A program made the position numbers and the translations under genes. This document shows positions 30,434 to 43,509 of a stretch of 64,000 nucleotides of DNA, piece by piece. Each line of letters opens with the position of its first letter. Within the stretch, counting starts at the first letter, position 1. Origin of the DNA: Torreya grandis. Its lineage: Eukaryota > Streptophyta > Pinopsida > Cupressales > Taxaceae. The notes under the pieces were generated by a model. That model was not told the DNA's origin. It ran no database searches and saw only the letters and a program-made list of their open reading frames with translations. The stretch is taken from contig JARHVA010000123.1 in assembly GCA_037957365.1 (NCBI GenBank), positions 2,526,001 through 2,590,000 on the forward strand, written 5' to 3'.

Positions 30434-31972
30434 ATGAAGATCATCTCTTAGAATGTTAGGGGCCTTAAAGCCCCTAACAAATGGTGCTTGGTCAGGTGTT
30501 AGCTACAGTAATTATACTTGATGTTTTTCTCCTTTAAGAAATGAAGCTCAGTAAGGTTGAGGGTGAATCCTTACTAGGGCTAAGTTATAATAGTTGGAGA
30601 GGGGTCTTTGTTGACTCTTTTGGGGATTTTTAGGTGGACTAGTGATTATTTGGGCACTAACTAAGGCAAGAGTAAAATCTATCAACTTTGGAGATGATGA
30701 CAACTGTGCAAGGTTTTGATCTTTGCTTCTAACATTTCTTTCTTTTTATTTAATGTGTATGGGATGAACTCTATGGTTGGTAAATCTCAAGTTTGGAATG
30801 AGATTCAACAACAATTGGCCCTACTACCAGATCAACATTATGTATTTTAGGGGGGGACTTCAATGATATCATGTCTAGCAAGGACAAATGGGTGGGGGGT
30901 GTTAAATTTGAATCTAAATCTCATAAGGATTTCAATCCTCTAGTTTGGTGGACATTTCTCCCAAATCTGTATAGTTATCTTGGACCAATAGATGATTAGT
31001 CTTAAGCAACATTAATGATTGGTTGAATCACTTTATGATTTATCTAACTTGTATGGAGATGGAATGGGCTTTCTAATTTTACATTCTCCCATTTTGGGAT
31101 TAGACTATGCTCTAATTGAACTCAAAATCAAAGAAGATGGCACTCACCCCAAATGTCCTTTAAATTTTGAGTTAATGTGGATTTAGGATCCCTCCCTTTT
31201 CAATCTAGTCAATAAATGATGGTCAAAGGCCAAGGTTGGAAAAGGTACAAAGTCCTTCATTTTTAACAAAAAAATTCCAAGACATCAAGGCTTGCCTCAA
31301 AACATGGAATAAAGCATGTTTCAAAAATATTTTAAAATAAATTCCAAGAATGAAGGCTGACCTTAGGGCCCTCAATCAGGTTGTTTTTGATGTTGGTACA
31401 AATGCAAACCTATATGTTAAGGAAAAGGATCTTCTAGATGAAATGGTTGAATTGTATGCTAGGGAAGAAATCTTTTGGAAACATAAGTCTCACAAGACCT
31501 AGATAAGGATAGGGATAATATCACAAAGTTTTTTCATAACTCCACTTGGGTATAGAGAAATACCAATCACATTTCCTCTATGAAGGTGAGAGATGGTAGA
31601 CACTTTGAGAAAAAATATAAGATCTAGGATGAAGTAGTTACCTATATTAGAGACCATATCATTAACACTAAATTGGTGGACCTGCAGGCATAATCCCATA
31701 ATCTTAGACACATCCCCAAGGTGGTATCAAAATGGAAAAATAGATTGCTAATGGCTCCATTTTCATCAGAATAAATTAAAAAAGTGGTTTTATTCATGGG
31801 GAGAGATAAATCTCTAGGTAGAATGGCTTCCCAACTTCTATCTTCCAAACCTTATGGGATATTGTTAGCAAGGATATTGTGGCTCTTGTAGAAGAATCTC
31901 ATTTAAAATAGTTGCACCTTCATTTCTCTAATTCTTAAAGGTGAGTCACAGACTTCCTTTGATGATTTATGA
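30434..31972 (+). pseudogene. LINE ORF2, 5' part: endonuclease and start of RT
   Basis: ORF2 opens with MKIIS*NVRGL at 30,434; the stop replaces the Trp of the conserved start of the apurinic-type endonuclease. LGGDFNDIMSSKDKW near 30,848 is the endonuclease DFN motif. The linker contains TKFFHNS and ISSMKVRDG, and the RT start reads LFMGRDKSLGR at 31,790 and EES near 31,890. Reading breaks at about 31,970 in a DDF motif, where the second LTR element is inserted. The endonuclease would nick target DNA for target-primed reverse transcription. Confidence 0.85.
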
Positions 31973-34040
31973 TGTAGAGGCCTTCATTTATTTATGAAAA
32001 ATATGGAAAACAAACATAACTCATCCACTTACCTCTACTAACACCCAACTTTGATCTTGTTCAACAAGTCCATTTTCCATCTTTACATACAAAGGTTATT
32101 GCTACATCAGTTTACTTTCACTTTCCTTGCATGAATATATGGATTAGTTTTCTTGAATTTATCTCTCTCCTTTAATAATATTTTCACACCTCACCTCATA
32201 ATATTTATCTCATTTCATGTTTCATCACTCCTTTATTGGTTTACACTAGGTCCTAGATTTCTCTCAATAGTATCTTTATACACTAAGATCCTTTGGTCAA
32301 AATATAATAACATTTGTCAACTTATCCATTCACCTCTCACCTTCCACTCATTCCAAAAATACTCAACTTCTCATCCTCCTTTTCTTTCCCACTTTACTTT
32401 TCTAAACTTCTTTCACCTTCTGTACAATTTCTGTCACCTTGACAAGGTCCCCACCCAGTCCTAATAACCTTTTTAAGGATTTTCCCTTAGTACGGTCATG
32501 TACAATTGGATATTTTGAAAATATTAACCTTTTAAATGACCATATATCCTATTTTATCTATCCATGAATTTTGGTACACTAACTCCACTCCTATACCACT
32601 CTTCTTGTCCCTTTTGTCCATTATTTAGGCCTAATTAAACCTTTCTTATGTAAAAGCACACACAATCCTCCTCCATAGTAGGTATACATATGAAATAGTA
32701 ACAAAACATATAAAATAATTAAACATGCATGTATAATTTTCAAACTACCAATTTTTAATTACTTTCATCAATGGAAATGCCTACAATTTACATTTGTTCT
32801 TCTAGCCCGAGAGGGTAAAATTTGAAATTACAAATTCTTAATGCACTTTAAAACCAATGAGAATGTTTTTTAAGGTATTTTTAATCATTATACACTTTTA
32901 CAAACATTTTAATCCCACTTTGTAACCTTTTTTCACATTTTCCACATCATGTTGTGTTTGACTATGTTATAAGATATGACTGTTTACACCTATAAGGAGT
33001 CATAATGATGTTTTAGGTTTTTAAAAGGGTTTATAATATCTATGGAGGATTTTTTAAAAAATTATGAATATATATGCATAATTAAACCATGAAATACCTC
33101 CTTTTTCAATTATTTTTACTCCTTTTAAAAATTTCTAAGTTGATTGTCTGAAATTTCCTAATCCACTACAAGTCTGTGTTAGATTGTTCATCTATATGCC
33201 TAAAATAAATGCCACAAAATGCTTAAATAAATTTAAATAAAATATAAAACATTAAATAATACCACAATAAATATCATAACTTATCTTTATTGTGTCTATG
33301 CTTCATTGATCCATTAATTGTTACCAATGGGCATGCACGAGAAAATAGGGTATACAATTCCCTTCTTGATTTCTTTGACAATGAACCTTATATTCGTCAT
33401 AAAGTAAACTTAAATTATTTTACCACATAATAAATATTCAAAAATTTAAACAACACATAAATCATCAAAACTTGCTTTGATTACTCTTCCTTCCCTAAAC
33501 ATTCTAGCACAGTCAATTGTCATAGCACATATGTAAGAAATCTTTACTTTCTTGTCTTCAGAAGAATAAAAATCATATTTATTCACTTTATTTGGGGTTA
33601 TTAAATTTTATCCGTTAAAATCCAACCCCCTCATTCTACCTTTTACAAAACATTTACAAGTATATATAAGTTCGTAACTACTTTTCCCAATGGTTCTTGT
33701 TCCTCTTAACAACATTGTCAAAGCTAAACTAATCATACCTAACACACTTGTCTAAATGAATTATTAAGTGACTCATGTACTTAGTGAAATAACCTTATTA
33801 CTTTCTATGATCTCATCAACAAGATTAAAACATTGAGGTCATTTCACTAATGCTTAAAATACTCAAACTTGACAAAAAAGCATTCAAATATTCAAATTGA
33901 AGAAATGGCAGGAAAATTCCATGTAAGAAACAATTTGAATCCTAAAGACCCCTAAAACTCCTAATTAGGAAAACACATTATAAATGACTTATACTAACCA
34001 AAACAACTCAAAAATGGAGACCATTAAAGATGACCCTACA
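31973..34040 (-). repeat. 3' LTR (minus orientation) of the second inserted element
   Basis: About 2.07 kb, colinear with 35,653-37,737. Shared blocks are obvious, for example CAACAAGTCCATTTT near 32,063 and 35,741, and CACACAATCCTCCTCCATAG near 32,658 and 36,337. Confidence 0.9.
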
Positions 34041-34239
34041 TCATACTACCAAGGGGAAAGAAAAACTTTCCCTAAAAGTTATAACAAGTATTTCTTGATA
34101 TGCTTCAGCTGCTCTCTTTCTTGATGGATTTTAATCTTCATTACATGGCCTCCTAGATCCCAAGGCATACTTGAGGAATGTATACATACTTTTCTCTTCT
34201 CTACTACTACAACTAGTCTCTCATGCATATTCACATGCT

Positions 34240-35590
34240 CTATTGAGCTACACTTGTATTGTTTTCTTCCTCTTGCCATCTTCCTCCATGTTATACCTGC
34301 AATCAACAAAGCATTAGGAAAATCATGTTATTTCTCATGCCCTTGAGGAAATCTCAAACTTTTATCTTTTCTCATGTTTTTTCTTTCTTCCAATCACCTT
34401 CAAGTGCCTTGTATAGTTCATCCTTCATCTTTGCATCAGCCATCAATGCACCTTGCTCTTCTCCTTGTATGGTTTCTTCCTCATTGACCACATGTTATTC
34501 AACCTCATCAGCTGAAAATTCATCTTTTAGAGTCTCTTAATGTGTTTTAATTATCCTTACCTTTATGAGTTCTCTTATTTTAGACAACACTGCTGCATTC
34601 CACAAGTCTATGTTCTCCTTGGTCACTTCCTTAACCATCTCTCCATACATTTGATGAGGATCAAAGTCATATTTTGTTTTCAAAGATTCATACAAACTAG
34701 AATATTCCTCATACCTTTCTTTATGTTTCTTCCCCAATGTTTATTTGACTTCATTTGTATCTTATTGAGTGAGGATCTCTTCATGCTTCATGTCACCTTG
34801 ATTCATAGATGGTTGACCTACTTGTTCTTCTTCAATCATCATGACCCTATCTTGAGCCTTTTTTCCCTCTTAGTGCCTCTTGAACACCACTTGATTATAT
34901 GATTCTTATTTTTGTTTCTTGAGCCCATGCATTGACCCAACTATCTCATCCTCTCTCATACCTTCATACACACATGCCAAAGCATAATTAGATTTCAAAA
35001 CATGAGGCTTGATTTCCCCCTTTTCCTTCCTCTTAGGTTGCTTGCTCAACACTTTCAACTGTCTCTTCACTCTACCAATGTCTTCTTGTCTTCTCTTCTT
35101 CATCACTATGTTATTAAGAGGCCATCTCACTCTTGTTCTAATCTCAACAAAAAACTTTGGTCTTATTGCCTCCAAAGCTTGCTCCAACTCTATCAATATT
35201 GCCTTCAAGTCATCAATCTCTCTTTGCTTTCTTCCTCTTTCCTCACTTCCTTATGGCCATCTTCTTGTCTCAAGCCCTTCATATTTTTCTCTCACTCTCT
35301 AATCTTCACTTTCTCTCTGTAGGTCTCTCTCTCTTGACCTATCTCTTCTCTTGACAATCCTTCCCACTTACCTTCTTTGACCTTCACTTAGTCTCTTTCT
35401 TCTCTATTAAGCTCTCCTCTTGAGCTTTCAATATCTCTCTGCTTTCTCTCTCTAAGATTCTATGGGATAAGGGATTCACCACAAATTTCTCTTTTCTACC
35501 TCTCACTCTTTCCTACAACTTACTTTATCAACCTTCTAAACAAGCTTCATCATGCTTTCATAAACTGAAAACAAAACAAACTTGTACCTT
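34240..35590 (-). pseudogene. Uncharacterised charged, coiled-coil-like ORF in the LTR element
   Basis: On the minus strand one reading frame runs from about 35,210 to 34,370 with only a handful of stops, around 280 codons, and purine-rich coding-like DNA extends back to about 35,590. Pieces are IELEQALEAIRPKFFVEIRT, VKRQLKVLSKQPKRKEKG, KERYEEYSSLYESLKTKYD, QMYGEMVKEVTKENIDLWN and AKMKDELYKALEGDWKKEK. Composition is rich in Lys, Glu and Leu. It has no zinc knuckle and no gag or pol motif. GTAAGT near 35,368 and TTGATTGCAGG near 34,301 resemble splice sites, so a captured host gene is possible. I do not recognise it. Confidence 0.55.
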
Positions 35591-35634
35591 TTCTTCATGC
35601 ATACCTTCTTCACCTGCTTCCCAATGACCTTCTC

Positions 35635-35646
35635 ACTCTGATACCA
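35635..35646 (-). other. Primer-binding site (tRNA-iMet type) of the second inserted element
   Basis: Minus strand reads TGGTATCAGAGT, eleven of twelve bases of the standard initiator-Met site, 6 bp from the LTR end. Confidence 0.9.
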
Positions 35647-35652
35647 AAATTA

Positions 35653-37737
35653 TGTAGATGCCTTCATTGATTTATGACAAATATGGAAATAAACATAACT
35701 CATCCACTCACTTCTTCTAACACACAACTCTGATCTTGCTCAACAAGTCCATTTTGCATCTTTACATACAAAGGTTCTTAATAGGTCACTTTACTTTCAC
35801 TTTCCTTGCATGAATCTATGGATTAGGTTCCTTGATTTTTTTATCTCTCCTTTAAGAATCTCTAAACACCTCACCTCATAATATTTATTTCATTTCATGC
35901 TTCCTCACTCCTTTCTTGGTTTATACCAGGTCTTAGATTTCTATCAATAGTATCTTTATACACTAAGATCCTTTGGTCAAAATATTACAAACTTTCTCAA
36001 CTTATCCATTCACCTCTCACCTTAAAATCATTCCAATAACCCTAAAATTCTCGTCCTTATCTTCCAACCCACTTTACTTCTCTAAACTTCTTTCACCTTC
36101 TGTACAATTTGTTTCACCTTGATAGGGTCCCCACACAGTCCTAGTAGCCTTTTAAAGGCTTTTCCCTTAGTACAACCAAGTAAAATTGGATATTATGAAA
36201 ATATTAACCTTTCTAATGACCCTATATCCTATTTTTTTATAAATTAAGTTTGGTACACTAAATCCACTCCTATACCACTCTTCTTGTCCCTTTTGCCCAC
36301 TATTTAGGCCTAATTAGGCCTTTCTTGCATAAAAGCACACACAATCCTCCTCCATAGTACATACACATACAGAATAGAGACAAAACCTCCAAAATCCTTC
36401 AAAATTCATGGACACATATCAAACTACCAATTTTTAATTACTTTCATTGGTGGAAACATCTACAATTTGTGTTTGTTCTTCTAAACCCTAGCCATAGGGT
36501 TCACCTAATTATGCAGGCCCAAGAGGGTAAATTTTGAAATTACAAATTATTAATGCACTTTCAAACCAATGAAAATGTTTTTAAGGTTTTTTAATCATTA
36601 TAAACTTTTATAAACATTATAATCCCACTTTTCAACCTTTGTTCATGTTTTCCATGTCATGTTGTGTTTGGTTGTGTTATAAGACATGATTATTTACACC
36701 TGTAAGGAGTCATAATGATGTTTTAGGTTTTCAAAAGGGTTTATAATCTCTATATAGGATTAAACAAATATTTACTGACTCTATATTCCTACTTAAACCA
36801 TGAAATACCTCCTTTGTAAATTCTTTTTACTCCTTTTACAAATTTTTGAGTTGATTGTGTGAAGTTTCCTAATCCACTACAAGTTTGTGTTAGATTGTTC
36901 ATCCATATGCCTAAAAGCAATGCCACAAAATGCTTAAGTAACTTGAAATAAAAAATAACACATTTAATAATAGCATAATAAATATCATAACTTATATATA
37001 TTGTGTATATCCTTTTGATCTATTACACAGTTGTTGTCAATGGGCATACACCAAAAAATAGGGTATACAATGACCCTTCTCTTTGTCATAAACCAAAATT
37101 AAATTATTTGGCTATAGAATACATGTTCAAACATTTAAACAACACATAAATCATCAAAACTTGCTTTGATTACTCTTCCTTCCCTGAACATTTTAGCATA
37201 GTCAACTGTCATAACACATATGCAAGAAAATACAGGAAATCTTTACTTTATTGTCTTTAAAAGAAAAAAAATCATCTTTATTCAATTTATTTAGGGTTAT
37301 TTAATGTTATCCATTCTAATCCAACCCCCTCATTCTACCTTCTACAAAACATTTACAAGTATATATAAGTTCATAACTACTTTTCCCAACGGTTCTTATT
37401 CCTCCTAACAACTTTGTCAAAGCTAAACTAATCATACCTAACACACTTGTCTAAATGAATTATTAAGTGACTCATGTACAAGATTACAATATTATTCATT
37501 TCTAGGACCTCATCAACAAGATTACAATATTGAGGTTCTTCCACTAATGGTTAAAAGACTCAAACTTGACCAAAAAACATTCAAATATTCAATTGAAGAA
37601 ATGGTAGGAAAATGCCATGTAAGCAAAAATTTGAATTATAATGACCCCTAAGACTCATAATCAGGACAAACACCTTATAAATGACTTATACTAACCAACA
37701 CAACTCAAAATTGAAAACAATTGAAGATGCCCCTACA
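35653..37737 (-). repeat. 5' LTR (minus orientation) of the second inserted element
   Basis: About 2.09 kb, similar along its length to 31,973-34,040. By eye the pair is closer than the LTR pair of the copia-type element, suggesting a later insertion. Confidence 0.9.
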
Positions 37738-40395
37738 TCAATTTCAAACCTATCTTACTTTACAACATAATTTTAAATACTATATATAAGGTTATTTCCT
37801 TTAGATTGAAATGTTCTATCATTAAGTTGATTTCAAATGAATAAGGAGGGATTGTTCTAGGGAGAAAAATCCATGACAGGGTTATAATCACCCATGAAAT
37901 TATCCATTCTCTGATCATTGTCCATCAAGAAGGGGATGATTCTTAAATTGGACATTAGTAAAGCATATGATAGGGTCAACTAGATATTTTTACTGAAGAC
38001 CCTGGAAGCCTTTAAATTTTCTAAGGAATGGTAAAATTGGATTTTTAATTGCATCTTAAGATTGAGATTCTTAGTTCCAATCAATGGGGAATCAATGAGT
38101 TTCTTTGAGGCCTCCTAGGGTCTTCAATAGGGGGATCCCATTTTCCCCATCCTCTTTATCCTAATGGTTGAGACCTTAGGAAGAGCTCTTTTGGGAGCCA
38201 TTAGAAATGGGGATATCTAAGGATTAAATGCCATATCTAGTGTGGCATGTTTCACCCATCAACAATTCCCAGATGACACCATTTTATTTGGCACCTCGAT
38301 GCTATTTAAAGTAGAGGCTCTAAGGGAAATTATAATCGATTATAAGAAATCATCAGGCCAATGCCTTGACCAAATCTAAAATCTTCTTCTTCAACACTCC
38401 TCCCCCCCCCCCCCCCATGCAGGTGGCCATATTTGATATTATTAACTTCAGAACTGGTAAACTACTAGTGAATACCTAAGAAGGAAGAGCTTCTCTGTGA
38501 GAGAATTTTATTAAGGCTTTTCGCTCTAAACTCTTGAAATGGAAAGGTAAGTTGCTCTCATTATCTACTCAAATCACACTTTTAAAATTAGTTTTAAGTG
38601 TTCTATTGATATACAATTGTGTCGATTCAATAACCATCGTCAAAAATCTTAAAAGAGCTAAACAAATCATGAAAAACTTCATTTATCAAGGCTTGTAAGA
38701 ATATAGGAAAACTTCTCTTGTGAAATGGGATAAGGTGTGTCTTCCCTATGTAGGAGGAGGTGATGGTATCAAAAGGTTGTATGTTCAAAATCTCACTTTG
38801 GGAGCAAAATTGGTTTGGGGTATGGTCACCCAAACTAATGTAACTTGGAATGAGCTCCTCCTAAAAAAATGTTTTGGGTATTTTTATCCTTTGAATATCT
38901 TGAAAGTGGGAAATCCTCCCAAGGGTTCACACCTATGTAAATTCATTCTTAATTGTCACTTCATCATAAAGGATCATGTTTCATGGGTAATCAATGATGA
39001 AAACCTTAAAGATTTCTAGGTAGATTCTTGGAATGGAGATAAGACTCTAAGGTAGATACATGATTATAGTGACGCTAAGGTGACTTTGAGGCCTTTGTGG
39101 GGTTATAAGGTGAGGAATCACTTAGAGCCCAGTGAGGAGGTGTGATTGGTTCTTTGGAAGTGGAAAAAAATTGATATTGTACCAAATCCTGATCATTAGA
39201 AGTTACAGTTGACAAACATTCTAGTTAAGAGAAAGATATTCATTAGCTCAAAGAACGATTAGGTCCATTGGGTGGGGGAAAAATCTAGTTGGTATGCTAT
39301 CAACCTAGGGTATAAAATGGCTATGTAGGTTGATTCAAACTTTGGATGGACTAAATCCCTTTGCTAAAACAAAGTTAACCTCCCTAAAGTTGGATCTTTT
39401 GCGTGGTTGGTTGTTCAAGGGTGAATTCTCACCCATGACCATCTATGAAGGATGGTTCTACCATCCCTTTCAAGTGTGTTATATGCCATGAGGAAGAGGA
39501 ATATGAAAACAATCTTCTCTTTAACTACTCTTTTTCTCAATAGACATGGTTGTGGCTTTATAGTAAGTTAGCTTGGTTGTGGTCTAGTCTAAAAATATTG
39601 AGCAAGTGTTTATATCCTAGACTATGGGTTTGGGGAAAGACACCGTCTCTCATTTATGGAAAACATGTCCATTTATATTGATATGGAACTTTTGTAAAGA
39701 ATGAAATCTATGAATTTTTTAAGACTGATCTTGTTATTTTGGGGAGGTAATCAAGAAAGTTGAATTGGATATGTCAGAGGTGTGTTTCACTCATGCCCGA
39801 TGATATAGGGGATATCTTTTAGCCTGGGACTCCCAAATTATCTCTTCCTAACATTAGTTAAAAATTCCTCCTATCAATGGATCAAATTTACTATCAAAGG
39901 TGGATAAGCATGCAGGTAGGAAGGATTAGAAGTTGCCTCCTCCATGAATGTTCAAACTCAATTTCAATGGAGCTGTTAAGGGAAACCCAGGTGTATCTAG
40001 AGTAGGTTATACAATTTGGGATTGTGCAAGATAACTTATAAGAGCGGGCTTCAAAACATTTGATGGATGAAACCAATAATGAAGTTGATGCTCGAGCCTT
40101 GGTTCTGGGACTTGAGCTTGTGTGCCAGTGTGGAATTGATCAAATTATCATTGAGGGGGATTCCATGGTTATAATTTAGGCCTTACAGAATGGTAAGGCA
40201 AGATCTTATAACCTTGAAAATATTTTGATCAAGGCATGGGAATGTCTTGCATCTTTAACTACCTAGAAAGTTAACCGTTGCTTTCACAAAGTAAATTAAG
40301 TGGTCGATAAGCTAGCCAGTAGTGGCATTGATCAAGTAAAAGAGTTAATCTGTGATAATGATTGGGAGAGCTGGGAATTAAATACTCACATATGA
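37738..40395 (+). pseudogene. LINE ORF2, 3' part: RT, zinc finger and RNase H
   Basis: RT resumes at once: NTIYKVISFRLKC, GGIVLGRKIHDRVIITHEI, then the catalytic box FPDD at 38,266-38,277 in QQFPDDTILFGTS. The maturase-like region continues through 38,627-39,020 (MKWDKVCLPYVGGG, GAKLVWGMVT). A zinc-finger segment reads CVICHEEEEYENNLLF near 39,476. RNase H follows: LNFNGAVKGNPGVSRVGY at about 39,957, then EVDARALVLGLELVCQCG and IIIEGDSMVI. The first RNase H Asp is Asn. A C-terminal RNase H marks the plant L1 lineage. Many stops and frameshifts are present. Confidence 0.88.
38402..38416 (+). repeat. Poly-C tract, 15 bases
   Basis: An uninterrupted run of 15 C within the LINE RT, after a CCT-rich stretch. 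It shifts the reading frame. Confidence 0.95.
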
Positions 40396-41809
40396 TTATT
40401 TCATGCTTGGGTATTTTGGGATTAAAGGACTATTAATGGTAGTGAGTGGTTGAAGTGTGGGTGATGTCATCCCTCATAACCTTGGAGATATCCACGTCCT
40501 CTGCCCAACTCAAGACTCTAGTCTTTGGTGTTATAGCATCTGGTTGGGTTTTTGACATTTATCTCATTGAAATCCACAAGTGCTGAAAGGTGATAAGGAC
40601 ATATCATGGAATGTATGATCCAAGTGGATTTTAGTGAGCCTAACCTACGTGTCATGGCAAAGAAGCATGAATTGGCCTTTGAGGGATGGGTGTCGAAATG
40701 CCAGGTTAAAGCAAATTTTCTTCATTCAGGTAGGGAATGTTTTACATGCTATTAAGGAGTTCGTGGGTATGATCTTCTTGGAGATGAAATATAGGGTCAA
40801 GGTCAATTCTTTGGTGGCATTGGCTTTTATGGGTAATTTCCTTTAGGCCTCCATGGATAAAGACTTGACTATTACGATGTTATCGTGGCTGGTCCAGAAG
40901 CGCTTTCATGTGGGCTTAGAGGTAGTTGTGGAGGATTTCTCTCTAGAGGACAAAGGCCTCCAAGCTTTCCCTGGGTTGGAAAACACTAGTCTCATCCTAT
41001 TTAAGACCTTTCAGTATTTGGATGATAGGTTTGATAACCTACTGTTTTACCTAAAATTCTTGCAATCCAAGATTTAAAACTTGAGTCTTTTTAGAAGTCG
41101 CATGCCACTACTAGATTTGGGAGCCCTTCATTATCCACTAGCATCGATCGTGGCTACACTCTAGGGATATATTTCTTTGAGTTTGGCATTGATAATTAAT
41201 TTGCACTCAAGGCTCTTCGGGGCACACACCCCCTCGCACTACAGGTTCTAGTCTGTGTGGGGGTTGGGCTCATTACCAGACAAGCGACCTCGATACACAT
41301 GTGGGCTCGATTGGATAACATGAGTGTGGATCCTGGTGTGGGGGGGCAGTTAAGTGTGAGTCACATTAGAAAAGCAAGGAGAAGGCATAATTTCACCTAG
41401 CCATGAGGGACAAACATGGATAGGGTGGATGTTATTATAGGTAGTGTTGCTGGTCTAGGAAACTTTGTGCTGGCTGAGGTCCCTTTCGAAGTTGATTGCT
41501 ATGTTCATGGTCGTGGGATACCAACAATTGACGATGCCTACTAAGTTGGTGGTGATGGCAGTATTGGGGTCATGTCTGTAGGTGGTTTTTTGTTGTCTAT
41601 TTTTCGGTTGTTGGGGTTTTGTGTCTAGGGCTGTGAGTCCCTAGCCTAGTGGTGTTTAATGTTTAATTTGGTACCCAGGGCTGTTGGTCCTCAGTTTAGG
41701 TTTGTTTTTGGGTCTTCGGGGTTTTTTGAGCTTTTCATATCTTTTGACAGGTTTTGTAATCTCTTTTCGCTTAATAAAACCTGCCAACCCTTATTATCTA
41801 GCAAAAAAA
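40396..41809 (+). other. LINE 3' tail
   Basis: Follows RNase H and ends in AATAAAA plus a short A run. It is visibly richer in G and C than its surroundings. A partly open frame at 40,634-41,080 (DFSEPNLRVMAKKHELAFEG just before it in another frame) may be the C-terminal extension of ORF2, but no domain was recognised. Confidence 0.6.
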
Positions 41810-41904
41810 TAGTTGAGAGATTACGAACTATGCCCTTCATTTGATGATGTTTTGAGGTTTATAAAGTATCTCATTTTCAATAATTTTTAAAGACAGGTGT
41901 CAAG

Positions 41905-42140
41905 CTCAAAGTCATGGAATGAGTTTCTAACAATTATTTTTCATTTCGGAGTAAATATAGCACTTACTCATGTCAAGTAGACATTATATTGTTATATCAT
42001 TCGCTTCTGTTATGCATGTTGCTCAAATTCATGGAATGACTTTCTAACTAGTATTTTTCATTTCAGAATAAATATAAGACTGACTTACTCACGTCAAGTA
42101 GATATTCTATTGTTATGTCATTCACTTCTGTTATGCATAT
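41905..42140 (+). repeat. Tandem duplication, unit ~118 bp
   Basis: The copy at 41,905-42,021 (CATGGAATGAGTTTCTAAC, then TTATTTTTCATTTCGGAGTA, then CGCTTCTGTTATGCATG) is repeated at 42,022-42,140 with scattered differences. Confidence 0.9.
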
Positions 42141-43429
42141 CAGGTGAACATGCTTTATCTTGTTTAGTTTGAGGGCAGTTTTACTATTTTCTTGATTGTC
42201 TCTTAAAGGTCTTGAGTATATGTTGCAGTTAGTTGTATTTGGGGTTAAGCAGGTACATGCAAGTAAAATCCTTTGATTGAGGAGCAGGTTATATGTAGGG
42301 TACTATTACATTCACGATTCCCCTTAAGGTCTTTTCTATATGGATTATGAAATAATGTGTACAAAACATAACATGTAAAATCTAGTAAGGAATCCAACAA
42401 GAAGATTTTGTTATTATGCATTGCATTGCTTTCGTGTTGAATATGTTAAATATTGGAGGTTGCTATGTGTGTCAAAAACAATGAATCATGACCACCTTGA
42501 AAACAATTGTAGCTGAATTGCTTTAATTTATTACAAGTTGTAATCCGTGCTATGTTGTTGACAAGCCTTGCTGATTTTTTGAATCTCGTGACATTGTTTG
42601 ATGGAATGGCAAGCCCTACCAAACTTTATCTGTTCGCAGGTATTCAGATAAGATGGTTCAACTGTATCTATGCTGATGCTATAAAAAATGGTTGGATGAT
42701 AGTTTCAGAAGGTCGCATGCGATATAAAACTGTCACTGTTAGTTTTAATGGTTGGGCAACAATTGACAGCTTTGTATAAATGATGAACTAGTACTTGTGA
42801 AGAATGGAGTCAGATTTTGTCAAAAGTATGCACTAAATGTTTATTTGTGTGAAGGCTTATTTGTACAGTGGCAATCCTCCTGATATTTTCATAATTACAT
42901 TTGGAGAAAATTATGTCAGTGTTTGATATGTTGTTCATGTCAAGTGAACATATAACTAACTGGTAGAATTTGTAGATGAGCTTATTAATGAATGTCATGG
43001 ACAAAAAATTGATGGCTAAAATATGAATTTGGTAAGTGGATTCCCTAATCTTGAACTGTCAGAACCATATCAATGACGAGTATAGTACTGAACTAGTAGA
43101 ATACCTTAATTTACAGGAAACTGTGTTTTTATTGTTATTGAGTAGTTGTATGATGTTCATTTATTGAAAGCAAAATTGTTCAAACTTTAGGTCCCATACG
43201 CTTAGCCACCGTCACAAATAATGGGCCCTGCACAAGTAATTGCCCCTCTCCTAATAACAACTAGAACTTGCATCATCGTTATCATACTATATTATACTTT
43301 TTTGTTCAATCAGAGACATTGCATTCGATTTAGTTCATAGATCATGACAGTGTCTTGATGAGAAGCTTTTAGATTCCTCGTCTTGGCTAAGATACGGTTT
43401 TAAGTTACATGCTTTCAGAGCGATTCATA

Positions 43430-43509
43430 TTGGAGATATATTTTGGATAATCTCCTTGATGAATATCAGACTCTAAACCACAACACGGTATCCAATATAT
43501 TATCTCCAA
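43430..43509. repeat. Imperfect inverted repeat (hairpin, ~20 bp arms)
   Basis: TTGGAGATATATTTTGGATA at 43,430-43,449 pairs with TATCCAATATATTATCTCCA at 43,489-43,508, allowing one or two gaps, with a 39 bp loop. Confidence 0.75.

Larger units (their letters stand above)
31973..37737 (-). mobile_element. Non-autonomous LTR element with unfamiliar internal ORF
   Basis: Direct repeats at 31,973-34,040 and 35,653-37,737 flank a 1.6 kb internal region. LTR ends are TGTAG and CTACA, an inverted pair. A tRNA-iMet primer-binding site next to the 35,653 LTR fixes orientation as minus. The internal region has no gag, protease, integrase or RT similarity, only a decayed highly charged ORF. The element sits in the LINE RT between DDF and the next RT motif. 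The flanks GATTT and AATTT could be a mutated 5 bp target duplication, which is not certain. Confidence 0.85.

Noticed and set aside
34259..35354. Ser/Phe/Leu-rich + strand ORFs
   Set aside because: Shadows of the charged minus-strand ORF of the LTR element, whose orientation is set by its primer-binding site.
42552..42779. Possible exon of a host gene, with an acceptor-like TCTGTTCGCAGG inside
   Set aside because: No recognisable protein, no matching donor or further exons, and the frame is not extended on either side.
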